64,000 nucleotides of DNA from Saccharicrinis sp050589685 (lineage in GTDB: Bacteria; Bacteroidota; Bacteroidia; Bacteroidales; Marinilabiliaceae): the NCBI RefSeq assembly GCF_050589685.1, contig NZ_JBNGOS010000016.1, positions 62,001 through 126,000 on the forward strand. The letters run 5' to 3'. The notes under the pieces are model-generated. The model saw nothing but the letters and a program-made list of their open reading frames with translations. It was not told the origin of the DNA and did no database searches. The position numbers were made by a program, and so were the translations under genes. Position 1 is the stretch's first letter, and each line of letters begins with the position of its first letter. Positions 53,377-63,018 of this stretch are shown here, in pieces.

Positions 53377-56300
53377 TTAATTGGTACTAAAATTTAATAT
53401 TTGCGTATCCGGTGCCATTTCTTCCTTACCTAGCTTCTTCCTTAAATCATCGCGCTTATATTTGGCCAACAGCTTGTCAATTTCGTGATCAAACATTAGG
53501 CTTTGGCGGTATTGGTATTCGAATCGGCTTTTCTGCTCCATCGGCAAACTCATGTAATATTTTATGGTTTGATCGCTGATGCGTGCCATATTTTCCAATA
53601 ACTGATCGCCGACAAGCGGTTTGCCATCCAAATAAAGCCCTTCCGCCGCAAAAATGGAAAGCATATTATCCGGTACCACACCTAAAGGTAATTTTGCCAT
53701 GTATTTGCTTAATTCTTCGCGTACCTCGTCACGATAATATCTGATAGACATGTTTGCTATTTCGGTATAAATGGCCAGGCTACGCTGAAAGTCCTCGCCC
53801 ACATTGTTTTGTTTGGATTGCGGCAACGATGAAAAGAAATTGATTTCCTGGAACGACTTTTCCCCAAAATCCTTCAGTATACCGTCACCCTTTTCCATTT
53901 GGTTGGCTTTGTAATAACCTTCGGCCAAAAAGATGGAGAAATAATTGTGGGGAACTTTTTCAACCGGCATCTTGGTTAAGGCCATATCTAAAATCTCGAC
54001 CGCTTGCTCTTCTTTTCCTTCATCCAATAAGGTGTTGGCCAAACGCGACATATTGTTACGAATATTCATGGCCATACGCTGATGATTCTCATCTAAATAC
54101 ACACGGGCATCGTCGAAACCTCCCCAGCGGAATTTATTCTTGAACTTATCGTACATTTTATCGGCATCTACCCTACCAAACTGTCCTTCTTTGGCTTTGG
54201 TTTTTATAGGTACCACTTTGTAGGCGAATCCTTCCAACTGAAAATAATCTTCCAGGCTGGCATAGTTGTCCTGCCCCACGGTAACCGCAAAATAAATAGG
54301 ACGGTCCCAGTCGTTATTCGACAACATATCCAGAATCATCAATTCATTTTTCAGGATATATTCTTTATTTAAATCGATCTTAATTTCAGGCACTATCAGT
54401 CCGGCTGCGTCCTGGCTTACTATTCCTTTTTGTAAAACCTTAAGGCTGTCGGCCGGAATACTGAACGATTTAGAGGGTAAATGTTCGATTCTTCCCGGAT
54501 AACCCGGTATTTCCTTGGTTTTTGGATTTTCGCTGGCCAGGAATTTAATAGCTTCTTTCATATCCACCCTGCCTTGAATACGGGGAAGCAGGTGTACCAC
54601 ATCTCTGGTTCCCGTTACATATTGGTCGTGCGTCAATGAAAATGGAAGCGGATCCGAATCGTAAGCCTTTCTTCCCATTTGGTCGATATACCAGTCGGTT
54701 TGCAAGTAACTAAGGTTACATACTCTAACATCCGTACGATAGCCTTCAACCTCCTGGGCATACCACAACGGGAAAGTATCGTTATCGCCATTGGTAAAAA
54801 TAATGGCGTTTTCGTCGCAGGTATCCAGATAATTGAAAGCCAGGTCACGGGCTACATAGCGGTGGGCACGGTTATGGTCGTCCCAGTTTTCCGATAGCAT
54901 TATACCGGGCACCAATATCAACGTAAGGGTTGTTGCCAGTACTGCCGAAACGCTGCCCGGCAAGAATTTTTTGATGCCTTCAACCACCGCCAACACACCT
55001 AAACCAATCCAAATGGCAAAAGCATAAAACGAACCTGCATAAGCATAATCCCGTTCGCGAGGCTGTAAAGGTGTTTGGTTCAGATAAAGTACAATAGCCA
55101 ATCCCGTTAAGAAGAAAAGCAACATCACAATCCAGAAACCTTCTTTTCCTTGCCGGCCCGATTGGTATTGGAACAACAAGCCCAGTAATCCAAGTATGAG
55201 CGGTAACAGATAATATTTGTTACGGGCCGGATTGTTTTTATAGGTATCGGGTAGCTTTGACTGATCGCCCAAACGCAGGTTATCGATAAAAGGAATGCCG
55301 GAAATCCAGTTTCCTTTGTGTATTTCTCCATGCCCCTGGATGTCGTTCTGCCGGCCGGCAAAGTTCCACATGAAATACCTAAAATACATAAACTTAACCT
55401 GATAATTAAAGAAGAAACTCAGGTTTTGAGCAAAGCTTGGTAAGGTGATACTCTTCATTTCACCTGATTCCTGGTCTTCTATTTGTACTGTTCTACCCTT
55501 GGGTTCTCCCCCTGCCCAATATTTGTATTGATTAATGTGACGCCCCTCTCGGCTGTACATTCGGGGAAATATGGTGGTTGTTTTGGAATCGAACACATAA
55601 TAGGGTTTGTGGTCCACTGTTTTATATTCTCCGTCCTTTTTAATACGAACAGGGTCTCCCTTTTTCGCATTAGATTTTTGCCTGTCGAGCGGGGAATTAT
55701 AATACTGGCCGGTAAACAAGGGCCTGTCGCCGTATTGTTCACGGTTCAGGTAACCCATCATGGAGAAAACATCTTCGGGCGAGTTTTGATCCATGGTAGG
55801 GTTAGCATACGAGCGGATAACAATCATGGCAAAAGAAGAATATCCGATCATAATTACGGTAACACCCAGCAAAATGGTATTCAATATCACCTTTTGATTT
55901 TTCTGGGTATACCAGATACCAAAAATCAATCCTCCTATTAACAAGGTAAAATAAACAGCAATACCCGTATTGAAGGGCGCGCCAAAGCCATTCACAAACA
56001 TAAGTTCAAACCAACTGGCTATTTTTACGGTGTAAGGGATAATACCATATAAAATCCCAACCAGCAGTACGGCGGAGACTCCCAGAGACAATAGAATGCC
56101 GTTTCGGTTTACTTCGAATTTCTTGAAATAATAAACCATTACAATGGCAGGTATAGCCAATAGGTTTAACAGGTGAACCCCTATGGAAAGCCCCATTAAA
56201 TAGGCAATCAGAACCAGCCATCGGTTGGCATATTTATGGTCGGCCACGTCCTCCCATTTTAAAATGGCCCAAAAAACCACGGCCGTAAACAACGATGACA

Positions 56301-56739
56301 TGGCATAAACCTCGCCTTCAACCGCAGAGAACCAGAAAGTATCGGAAAATGTATAAGCCAATGCGCCAACAAAACCGGCACCCAGCACTGCCCAGGATCT
56401 CCAGGTTTCACCTTTCTTGTTCATATAAATTCTACGTCCAAGATGCGTGATCGTCCAAAATAAAAACAGGATGGTGAACGCACTGGCCAAGGCACTCATC
56501 ACATTTATAGCGTAGGCGACCGAACCCGGGTCCAACGCAAAAAGTGAAAAAAAGCGACCAAGAATCATAAATACCGGCGCTCCCGGAGGATGGCCTACCA
56601 AAAGTTTATAGGAGGTTGAGATAAATTCGCCACAATCCCAAAAACTGGTCGTAGGTTCAATTGTTATGGTGTAAACTATAGCTGCAATGGCAAAGGATAA
56701 CCAACCAAGCAGGTTATTCAGCAATGTATGATTCTTCAT
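53377..56739 (-). CDS. DUF2723 family protein O-mannosyltransferase-like membrane protein
   Basis: 1120 residues. N-terminal half is a GT-C-type membrane domain with about 12-15 helices; the first loop TIEPTTSFWDCGEFISTSYKL contains the acidic motif (WDCGEF) diagnostic of DUF2723, followed by GHPPGAPVFMILGRFFSL. LNQTPLQPRERDYAYAGSFYAF is another family hallmark. From about residue 700 a soluble domain with NGDNDTFPLWYAQEVEG and a helical, TPR-like C terminus (about 880-1100). Bacteroidota members are implicated in protein O-glycosylation; donor and acceptor here are unknown. First gene of the five-gene operon on the minus strand. Confidence 0.9.
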   Translation of the reverse strand: MKNHTLLNNLLGWLSFAIAAIVYTITIEPTTSFWDCGEFISTSYKLLVGHPPGAPVFMILGRFFSLFALDPGSVAYAINVMSALASAFTILFLFWTITHLGRRIYMNKKGETWRSWAVLGAGFVGALAYTFSDTFWFSAVEGEVYAMSSLFTAVVFWAILKWEDVADHKYANRWLVLIAYLMGLSIGVHLLNLLAIPAIVMVYYFKKFEVNRNGILLSLGVSAVLLVGILYGIIPYTVKIASWFELMFVNGFGAPFNTGIAVYFTLLIGGLIFGIWYTQKNQKVILNTILLGVTVIMIGYSSFAMIVIRSYANPTMDQNSPEDVFSMMGYLNREQYGDRPLFTGQYYNSPLDRQKSNAKKGDPVRIKKDGEYKTVDHKPYYVFDSKTTTIFPRMYSREGRHINQYKYWAGGEPKGRTVQIEDQESGEMKSITLPSFAQNLSFFFNYQVKFMYFRYFMWNFAGRQNDIQGHGEIHKGNWISGIPFIDNLRLGDQSKLPDTYKNNPARNKYYLLPLILGLLGLLFQYQSGRQGKEGFWIVMLLFFLTGLAIVLYLNQTPLQPRERDYAYAGSFYAFAIWIGLGVLAVVEGIKKFLPGSVSAVLATTLTLILVPGIMLSENWDDHNRAHRYVARDLAFNYLDTCDENAIIFTNGDNDTFPLWYAQEVEGYRTDVRVCNLSYLQTDWYIDQMGRKAYDSDPLPFSLTHDQYVTGTRDVVHLLPRIQGRVDMKEAIKFLASENPKTKEIPGYPGRIEHLPSKSFSIPADSLKVLQKGIVSQDAAGLIVPEIKIDLNKEYILKNELMILDMLSNNDWDRPIYFAVTVGQDNYASLEDYFQLEGFAYKVVPIKTKAKEGQFGRVDADKMYDKFKNKFRWGGFDDARVYLDENHQRMAMNIRNNMSRLANTLLDEGKEEQAVEILDMALTKMPVEKVPHNYFSIFLAEGYYKANQMEKGDGILKDFGEKSFQEINFFSSLPQSKQNNVGEDFQRSLAIYTEIANMSIRYYRDEVREELSKYMAKLPLGVVPDNMLSIFAAEGLYLDGKPLVGDQLLENMARISDQTIKYYMSLPMEQKSRFEYQYRQSLMFDHEIDKLLAKYKRDDLRKKLGKEEMAPDTQILNFSTN

Positions 56740-57633
56740 TTTAGTCTCTGAGTATCAGATTAATATTTAAACATATAGGATTCAGGCACACGAACTCCGA
56801 TGCCAAAAATAAGTAATTTTTATCAAACGGATTTTTAATGTACGATAATGTTATAGGTTTAACCTGATTTTAACACAAATATCGGCTAATAGAGTTAGTG
56901 AAAAATAGAGTCAGTGATCAAGGAGGAGTTATACCAATATGTTAATGATGTAAACTGATTCCTTAAATTTAATTCTTTCTTAAAATGGTTACGAAATTTC
57001 ATAAATGTTGCACAACGGTTAGCACAAGATGTCGGAAGCGGTCGAGTTAAAAAAAGTTTAAGTTGTCAAGCCGTAAGCAGCGCCCACCCAAGCTACTATT
57101 TTTTAATTTTAATGACTTCAAACATAGCACTTCCCGCCAAATGATTTATACACATCGCACGCCGGCGTTCATTTGTTTCAGCGTGTATATCAATCACCCT
57201 TAAATACGCACCAAACGCACAACGAAGCACAAACTTATTTTGATGTTTCTGAGCATTGGAGGAAAGCCCTGTGTGTTAAGAAGGTCGGCTTTTGTACTCT
57301 CTTTGGAAAAGCTATGATCTTGGCGTTGGTTTGTGGGGCTTTGCCAATGTGCTTGCAAACTGGGCAGGATCGCATATATTCTCTTAATTTCTTCAATATT
57401 TCAGTCCTCCACTGTACATCAATAGTAATCCCATAACTCGATTTAATAGTCCATAAAATAGCATCAATGTTTTTATCCACTTTTTTGTGTGTAATTTTAT
57501 AAATATCTCACTAAATTTTAAACCCATTTGTCTGAATTAGGCTGAAGATGTACAATCAATAAATTTTTATTCTTAAACCAGCAAACTTAATTACTTTCTA
57601 TTTTGTTGATATTAAGTATTTCATCTATTAAAC
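56740..57633. other. 894-base intergenic region without a supported gene
   Basis: Divergent spacer between the DUF2723 operon and the YceI operon. Several open frames of 80-90 codons exist around 57173-57480 on both strands but lack family resemblance and overlap each other. The left third is A+T-rich and should hold the promoter of the DUF2723 operon; CTATTTTG at 57599-57606 is a possible -7-like element 28 bases before the YceI ATG. I see no terminator, repeat or RNA gene with confidence. Confidence 0.5.
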
Positions 57634-58188
57634 ATGTATTTAAATAAGGTATTTGTTATAATTCTTCTTTTTTTTGCTGGCCATAAAATAGCTCAAGCAC
57701 AAATATATAATGGCACTGGAACGGTTGATTTTTTTTCGGTTGCTCCCCTGGAAACCATTAAGGCAAGTTCCGATCAATTGAGAGGCTTACTCAACTTAGA
57801 AAACCAAACATTTGCTTTTGTTTTATCGGTTCAATCTTTTGAAGGTTTCAACAGTCCGCTTCAAAAGGAGCACTTTAACGAACATTACCTTGAAACCAAA
57901 AAGTATCCCAAAACAGAATTCTCTGGGAAGATGATCGGGATGGATGAATGTGGAGAACCTTGTAAAAAAACGATTTATGCGAAGGGAAAATTAAAGCTTC
58001 ATGGTATTACAAGGGTAATAACCGTACCTGTATCCATAGAACGGAAAGATGGCATAATCAATGCTACTGCCGATTTTAAAGTGCTGTTGTATAATTTTGA
58101 CATAACCGTTCCCAGGATCCTGGAATCCAAAATTGCCCCTGAAATATCGGTTCGTGTAAACTTGGTTTTTACGGAAACAGATGAATAA
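57634..58188 (+). CDS. YceI family periplasmic protein (first copy)
   Basis: 184 residues with signal peptide (FVIILLFFAGHKIAQAQ). YceI lipocalin-like barrel: IYNGTGTVDFFSVAPLETIKASS, FVLSVQSFEGFNSPLQKEHFNEHYLETKKYPKTEFSG, GKLKLHGITRVITVPVSIE and PRILESKIAPEISVRV. Family members bind polyisoprenoids or quinone-like lipids and are often next to cytochromes. CGEPC (about residues 109-113) is an extra Cys pair absent from the second YceI of this operon. Overlaps the sensor kinase start by 8 bases, so it is translationally coupled to it. Confidence 0.9.
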   Translation: MYLNKVFVIILLFFAGHKIAQAQIYNGTGTVDFFSVAPLETIKASSDQLRGLLNLENQTFAFVLSVQSFEGFNSPLQKEHFNEHYLETKKYPKTEFSGKMIGMDECGEPCKKTIYAKGKLKLHGITRVITVPVSIERKDGIINATADFKVLLYNFDITVPRILESKIAPEISVRVNLVFTETDE

Positions 58189-60859
58189 CGTTGGTTGGCT
58201 CATATCACTATTTCTAATAAGCTTTGGAAGCAATGTTTTTGCAAGTGAGGTTGTTCTGATTACAGAAGATCCCATTCATCATCTTTTAAAAGACAGCAAC
58301 GACATCGTGTACATTCAAACAAAGCAGGAAATCTATGAATTCTCCGGAGAAGCTCCATTAATTTTGCAATACACCAGTGAGTATACGATCGATTTTTCCA
58401 TCGCAATCTCAAAAGGTAATTTACTTGTGACGCACGAAAACGGCTTTACTTACATTGAAAATAACCAACAGGTGTATCTGGATTCACTGCCTGAATTAAT
58501 CACAAGCGTCAAATTGCATGGCGCTACGGTGCTTTTAGGGACAGCGGGGAAAGGTTTATTTTCTTTTGACCTGAACACTCGAATTGTAAAAAGCATCCCG
58601 GCAGTGAACGCAGGATTTGTGAATGATATTCTGGTAGGTGAGCAGCTGATCTGGATTGCACATGATAATGGCATCAGTCTTTTAAATAAAGCCAGCCTTA
58701 CCCTGTTTCAGAAATCAAACCTATCTGCTTTAATAAGCAAGCTATTCCAGGCCAGCGATAATGTGATAGGAGTTGGTGAGTTTGGAAAACTGTACAAGAT
58801 TCAAAATGATGGCCATTATAGGGGCCAAACCAGGGAAATGGTTCACCCAAACATGCACTTTTCTTCAAATAATGACGATGTCTATGGCATAAGCCCGGAG
58901 GCATATTACAAATTGAGCTCTGATTTAAGCTTTAAACTGGTTGCAAAGGGCATGTATCATCACATCCTTACGCATAAAAATGTTCTATTTTTGGTTCATG
59001 GGAATAAACTAAGCAGAAAGGACATTACACAGGAAATCCATTCGGAAGGGCTTTCTAACTTTTCTTTGTATGCCGAAAACGATAGCATTTTATGGTCAGG
59101 TCAGGAGGGTAGAATCGTTTGTTTAAAAAACGGGATCCCTGTTAAAACGGTTATGCTGCAGTCAAAGCAAAGAGATGTCTTTGTTTCTTCCTTACTGGTT
59201 GATGATAAAAACATTATAGCCGGAACGTTGGGTGATGGTTTATATGTTTTTGATAAAGGGGGCAGACAATTACAGCACATTTTACAGAAAGAAAGTTTTA
59301 ATAAAAACAATATAATTCAACTAAAGGAACGGGATTCACTCATGTGGGTGGCCTATTTAAACGGATTATTAACACTTAATCCTGATGATTTAAGCATCGA
59401 GAGAGATTTCAAAGAATTACTAGGGAACAATTACTTGTTTAACTGTTTGCCAATAAGCAGAAACACTTTTTTCATCGGCACTTCAGGAAAGGGGATCCTG
59501 AACTACAATAATGGCAAGTTAAGTTCATTGCTTGATAATCATTCTATTTATACACTGGCGCAGAGAGGGGACCGTGTTTTTGCAGGGACAGAAAAAAACG
59601 GTGTGTTCTGTATTCGTTTAAAGACCAACACGGCACAACAGATTTCCACATCGAATAAGGTGCTTAATATTGTTCCACTGGAAAGCGGAATTGTATTAGC
59701 AACGGATTACGAAAACCTCTATATGGATGACGCTCTTAATTACACCTACGCATTGCCCGGTCTGGGTTTGAATGGCATGAATATTAACTCGGTAACGGAA
59801 AATTCCGCTTCAATTTACCTGGGCTACGAAAATGGGATTCTCAAAATAGAGAAATCAAAACTTTCGCAACTTGGAAACATGCATTTTAACCTGGATAAGC
59901 CCTTGCTTTTTGAGGAAAAGGTAAAGGACAAGCAATCCGAGTTTAAATTTAACGAGAACACCTTTACATTTAATTTTCAGCTTTATAATTATTATAATCC
60001 CGAAAATAACCATTATAAGTATCGTTTGTTAGGAGTGGATTCCACCTGGTATGTCACCGGTCAAAAAAGCATTCAATACTTCAAGCTTCCTTCGGGTAAA
60101 TACCAGTTTCAGGTTTCGGCAGGCACCCATGCCGGGTTTGAACCTAATTTGATTAAAGCATATTCTTTTGTAATCAATAAACCATTTTGGAAAGCCATTT
60201 GGTTTTTGGTGTTGTCATCTGCCTTGCTTTTATTACTTGTTTTCTATGGCTTTAGACGCCGTGAGAAAAGACTTCTGGAAAAAGAAAGACTTCGAAGTGC
60301 CAGAACGAGGGCCGAAATAATTCAGCTCAAATCACAGCTGGATCCACATTTTCTATTTAACAGTTTAAATTCTTTGGCTGAAATAATCGAGGAGGATACT
60401 GCAGCAGCGTCAAAATCTCTCTTAGAGCTATCAGATTTATACCGTAGCATTTTAAAGCTTAAGGAGGTTGATATCATATCGTTAAAAGCGGATGTTGAGC
60501 TGGCAAATCAATATTTTAGAATCCATCAATTGCGATTTGAAGATCTGATCCATCTGGATATCAATGTTCCCCATCCGGAATCAAAATCTATCGTTTCGAT
60601 GTCGTGCCAAATACTCATTGAAAATGCAATAAAGCACAATATCATAAATCGAAAGAACAAGTTATTTGTATCCATTTATATGGAAGATGATTACCTTGTT
60701 GTAAAAAACAATAAATCGGGATCTAATACAGCCGGGAATTCAGAGGGCATTGGGTTGAAAAACCTGGAGCAACGATTTAAACTCCTAACGAAAAAGAACA
60801 TCCGGATTGTAAATAGTAAAGAAACGTTCATTGTAAAATTACCCCTTATAGATGGTTGA
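58181..60859 (+). CDS. LytS-type sensor histidine kinase with beta-propeller and Y_Y_Y domain
   Basis: 892 residues. Signal peptide (LISLFLISFGSNVFA), a large periplasmic part of repeated short beta strands (about 25-590) consistent with two-component-regulator propeller repeats (e.g. LGTAGKGLFSFDLN, GTLGDGLYVFDKGG, GTSGKGILNYNNG, GTEKNGVFCIR), a Y_Y_Y domain (about 600-665: KYRLLGVDSTWYVTG, LPSGKYQFQVSAGT), one membrane helix (about 672-690), coiled linker and His_kinase domain QLDPHFLFNSLNSLAEII with phospho-acceptor His723. The ATPase half has LIENAIKHNI and GIGLKNLEQRF. Resembles the sensory half of hybrid systems that read extracellular sugars, but lacks its own receiver; its partner is the LytTR gene that overlaps it by 8 bases. 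Confidence 0.92.
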   Translation: MNNVGWLISLFLISFGSNVFASEVVLITEDPIHHLLKDSNDIVYIQTKQEIYEFSGEAPLILQYTSEYTIDFSIAISKGNLLVTHENGFTYIENNQQVYLDSLPELITSVKLHGATVLLGTAGKGLFSFDLNTRIVKSIPAVNAGFVNDILVGEQLIWIAHDNGISLLNKASLTLFQKSNLSALISKLFQASDNVIGVGEFGKLYKIQNDGHYRGQTREMVHPNMHFSSNNDDVYGISPEAYYKLSSDLSFKLVAKGMYHHILTHKNVLFLVHGNKLSRKDITQEIHSEGLSNFSLYAENDSILWSGQEGRIVCLKNGIPVKTVMLQSKQRDVFVSSLLVDDKNIIAGTLGDGLYVFDKGGRQLQHILQKESFNKNNIIQLKERDSLMWVAYLNGLLTLNPDDLSIERDFKELLGNNYLFNCLPISRNTFFIGTSGKGILNYNNGKLSSLLDNHSIYTLAQRGDRVFAGTEKNGVFCIRLKTNTAQQISTSNKVLNIVPLESGIVLATDYENLYMDDALNYTYALPGLGLNGMNINSVTENSASIYLGYENGILKIEKSKLSQLGNMHFNLDKPLLFEEKVKDKQSEFKFNENTFTFNFQLYNYYNPENNHYKYRLLGVDSTWYVTGQKSIQYFKLPSGKYQFQVSAGTHAGFEPNLIKAYSFVINKPFWKAIWFLVLSSALLLLLVFYGFRRREKRLLEKERLRSARTRAEIIQLKSQLDPHFLFNSLNSLAEIIEEDTAAASKSLLELSDLYRSILKLKEVDIISLKADVELANQYFRIHQLRFEDLIHLDINVPHPESKSIVSMSCQILIENAIKHNIINRKNKLFVSIYMEDDYLVVKNNKSGSNTAGNSEGIGLKNLEQRFKLLTKKNIRIVNSKETFIVKLPLIDG

Positions 60860-61598
60860 AATTATAATATTTGAGGATGAACCTGCAGCATTAAGAAGGA
60901 TTAAAAGGCTGATCAGTGAGATCAGGCCTGAGTACAAATTGGTGGGTGATGCTGATAATATCGCCGATGGTGTTGCATTACTTAAAAAGCACGATTGTCA
61001 ACTTATATTATCAGACATACAGCTTTCCGACGGATTGTGCTTTGAAATATTTGAAAAAACCAGAAATAAAATCCCGGTCATTTTTATTACAGCTTACAAT
61101 GAGTATGCCATTCGAACCTTCGATTATAACGGGGTGCATTACCTGGTAAAACCACTCGTAAAAGAAAAACTGCATAAAGCCATTAATAAATTTGAGGAAC
61201 AAAAGATCATACAGCTAAATCCTGAACTTCATACTTACTTTAAGAAAGGTGAATTCATCTCGAATAAAAAGATCTTAAGCAAGATAGGAAACAGCACTAA
61301 AGTAATTGAAGCTAGTGAAATGGCCATTATCTATTTTGAAGATCGCATTACCCGAGCCATTCTTTTTAGTGGCAAAACGCATTACCTGGATTATAGTCTT
61401 TATCAACTTATGAAAGAATTTTCACCCGGATTATTTTATAAGATAAACCGTCAACAGATTATTAATAAGGAAGTAGTAAAAGAAATAAAGAAGCATCCCG
61501 GCAACCGTTTAAAAATTATTCCTTCCGTATCTTTTGATACAGATCTTATCGTTAGCAAAGAAAAAACTCCTGACTTTAAAATCTGGTTCCAATCCTGA
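60852..61598 (+). CDS. LytTR family response regulator
   Basis: 248 residues. Receiver domain (1-120) with EDE at 8-10, phospho-acceptor Asp55 (LILSDIQLSDG), FITAYNEYA and the Lys of LVKPLVKEK; C-terminal LytTR DNA-binding domain (about 145-245) with IIYFEDRITRAILFSGKTHYLDYSLYQL and FYKINRQQIIN. Cognate regulator of the upstream LytS-type kinase. Target is probably this operon itself or the genes downstream; no repeat pair resembling a LytTR site was identified. Confidence 0.93.
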   Translation: MVEIIIFEDEPAALRRIKRLISEIRPEYKLVGDADNIADGVALLKKHDCQLILSDIQLSDGLCFEIFEKTRNKIPVIFITAYNEYAIRTFDYNGVHYLVKPLVKEKLHKAINKFEEQKIIQLNPELHTYFKKGEFISNKKILSKIGNSTKVIEASEMAIIYFEDRITRAILFSGKTHYLDYSLYQLMKEFSPGLFYKINRQQIINKEVVKEIKKHPGNRLKIIPSVSFDTDLIVSKEKTPDFKIWFQS

Positions 61599-61695
61599 AC
61601 CATATCCCGTTCATGAACCCTTTTCACCTGTTCGTGCACTAAAAGTGGCTTTCTTTTAGCGTTTGAATGAAATTTGATTACTGAAAAACAATATC

Positions 61696-62103
61696 ATGAA
61701 GAAAACAGTAATTCTAATTGTAATCATTATGACGCTGGTCGGGAGTGGCGTTGGTTTCTATCTTTTTAATAAAAAAGTAGGAGGACTGGAAAAAGTTAAA
61801 GCGGATTATACAATAGCAGCCACGATGCTTTATGAAGTATTTGAAACCCAAGAACAAGAAGCTAATGCAAAGTATCTGAACAAAGTTATACTTGTGGAAG
61901 GAAAAGTTGAAAAGCTTGAAATTAGCAAGGAATATTCCAGCATTATTCTAAAAGCTGACAATTCCCTTGCGGGTGGCATAAACTGTTCTTTTAATCATGA
62001 AATAAAAGGAGTATCCAAGGGAGATATGATATCCATTAAAGGTAGATGCCAGGGATATCTCATGGACGTAGTATTAAACAATTGCAATATAGAATATGAA
62101 TAA
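61696..62103 (+). CDS. membrane-anchored OB-fold (tRNA_anti-like) protein
   Basis: 135 residues. N-terminal membrane anchor or signal (TVILIVIIMTLVGSGVGFYLF), a helix (about 30-55, TIAATMLYEVFETQEQEANAKYLN) and an OB-like barrel: VILVEGKVEKLEISKEYSSIILKAD, GGINCSFNHEIKGVSKGDMISIKGRCQGYLMDVVLNNCNIE. This is the tRNA_anti-like family often found with cytochromes in Bacteroidota, function unknown; two Cys (CSF, GRC) and a third near the end (NNC) may matter. Overlaps the next gene by 8 bases. Confidence 0.75.
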   Translation: MKKTVILIVIIMTLVGSGVGFYLFNKKVGGLEKVKADYTIAATMLYEVFETQEQEANAKYLNKVILVEGKVEKLEISKEYSSIILKADNSLAGGINCSFNHEIKGVSKGDMISIKGRCQGYLMDVVLNNCNIEYE

Positions 62104-62452
62104 AATAATAAAAGTATTTACAACAGGCTTTCTGCTCATTTTAGTAACATCTTCCTGTGAGTTCAATAACGAAGAGGAACTGTACGGAATAAAAATAGTT
62201 GAACCTACAGAAGTGAGTTATTCAACCGACATATCTCCCATTATACAAATGAGTTGTATATCCTGCCATACTCAGGGAGGTTTTGCTAACGGTTTTTTTG
62301 ATGACTATGACGGAGTAAAAACAAAGGTTGATAATGGTTCTTTCAGACAAAGAGTTTTAGTACAAAAGGATATGCCTCCCGAAGGAAGTTTGTCGGACAA
62401 AGAACTTGAATTAATTAAAGCCTGGTTAGATGATGGAGCTCCTAATAACTAA
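62096..62452 (+). CDS. small c-type cytochrome lipoprotein
   Basis: 118 residues. Lipoprotein signal GFLLILVTSSC (Cys21). A single haem c motif C54-I-S-C-H58 in DISPIIQMSCISCHTQGGFANGFFDDYDGVK, with probable axial Met in QKDMPPEGSLSD (about residue 92) and the terminal helix ELELIKAWLDDGAPNN typical of planctomycete/Bacteroidota-type mono-haem lipoproteins. Periplasmic electron carrier, anchored to a membrane. Coupled to the OB-fold gene upstream (8-base overlap) and 17 bases before the second YceI gene. Confidence 0.88.
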   Translation: MNKIIKVFTTGFLLILVTSSCEFNNEEELYGIKIVEPTEVSYSTDISPIIQMSCISCHTQGGFANGFFDDYDGVKTKVDNGSFRQRVLVQKDMPPEGSLSDKELELIKAWLDDGAPNN

Positions 62453-62469
62453 TAAAAAACACAAATGAA

Positions 62470-63018
62470 ATGAAAAACATCACAGTTTTAGTTCTGATTT
62501 GTATGTGTAGTATAACCTTAACGCACGCGCAAAAATATCTTACACGTACGGGGTCAATTAGTTTTTTCTCAGCAACTCCGTTAGAAAACATTGAAGCTTA
62601 TAACAATCAGGTTTCAGGAGTCATTGATCTTGAGAATGGAGGGATGGCATTTACTCTTTTAATGAAGGCCTTCACCTTCGAAAAAGCGCTGATGCAAGAG
62701 CATTTTAATGAAAAATATGTAGAAAGTCATCTTTACCCCAAAGCCAGTTTCAAAGGAAATATCAAAGACTTTGATTCATTTAAACTTGGTTCAAAACCAG
62801 CCGATATTATTGTTTCAGGAAAATTAAGCATACATGGAGTGACTAAGGATGTAAGTATTCCCGCAACACTTATGAAAGATAAAAATGGGAATATTGAAGG
62901 TAAGGCGGCATTTATCATCGATATACAAGAATACGAAATTAAAGTACCATCTGCTGTTCGTAAAAATATTGCAGATAATATAGAAATTAAAGTAAATATG
63001 GTTTATGAAGAAATGTAA
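62470..63018 (+). CDS. YceI family periplasmic protein (second copy)
   Basis: 182 residues with signal peptide (LVLICMCSITLTHAQ). YTRTGSISFFSATPLENIEAYN, FTLLMKAFTFEKALMQEHFNEKYVESHLYPKASFKG, SGKLSIHGVTKDVSIPA and KVPSAVRKNIADNIEIKV. Same architecture as the first YceI of the operon but clearly diverged. In Bacteroidota, YceI-DUF5777 adjacency recurs. It overlaps the DUF5777 gene start by 14 bases. Confidence 0.9.
   Translation: MKNITVLVLICMCSITLTHAQKYLTRTGSISFFSATPLENIEAYNNQVSGVIDLENGGMAFTLLMKAFTFEKALMQEHFNEKYVESHLYPKASFKGNIKDFDSFKLGSKPADIIVSGKLSIHGVTKDVSIPATLMKDKNGNIEGKAAFIIDIQEYEIKVPSAVRKNIADNIEIKVNMVYEEM

Noticed and set aside
57173..57480. Overlapping 80-90 codon open frames on both strands in the spacer before the YceI operon
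   Set aside because: No family resemblance, poor start context and mutual overlap; treated as chance frames.
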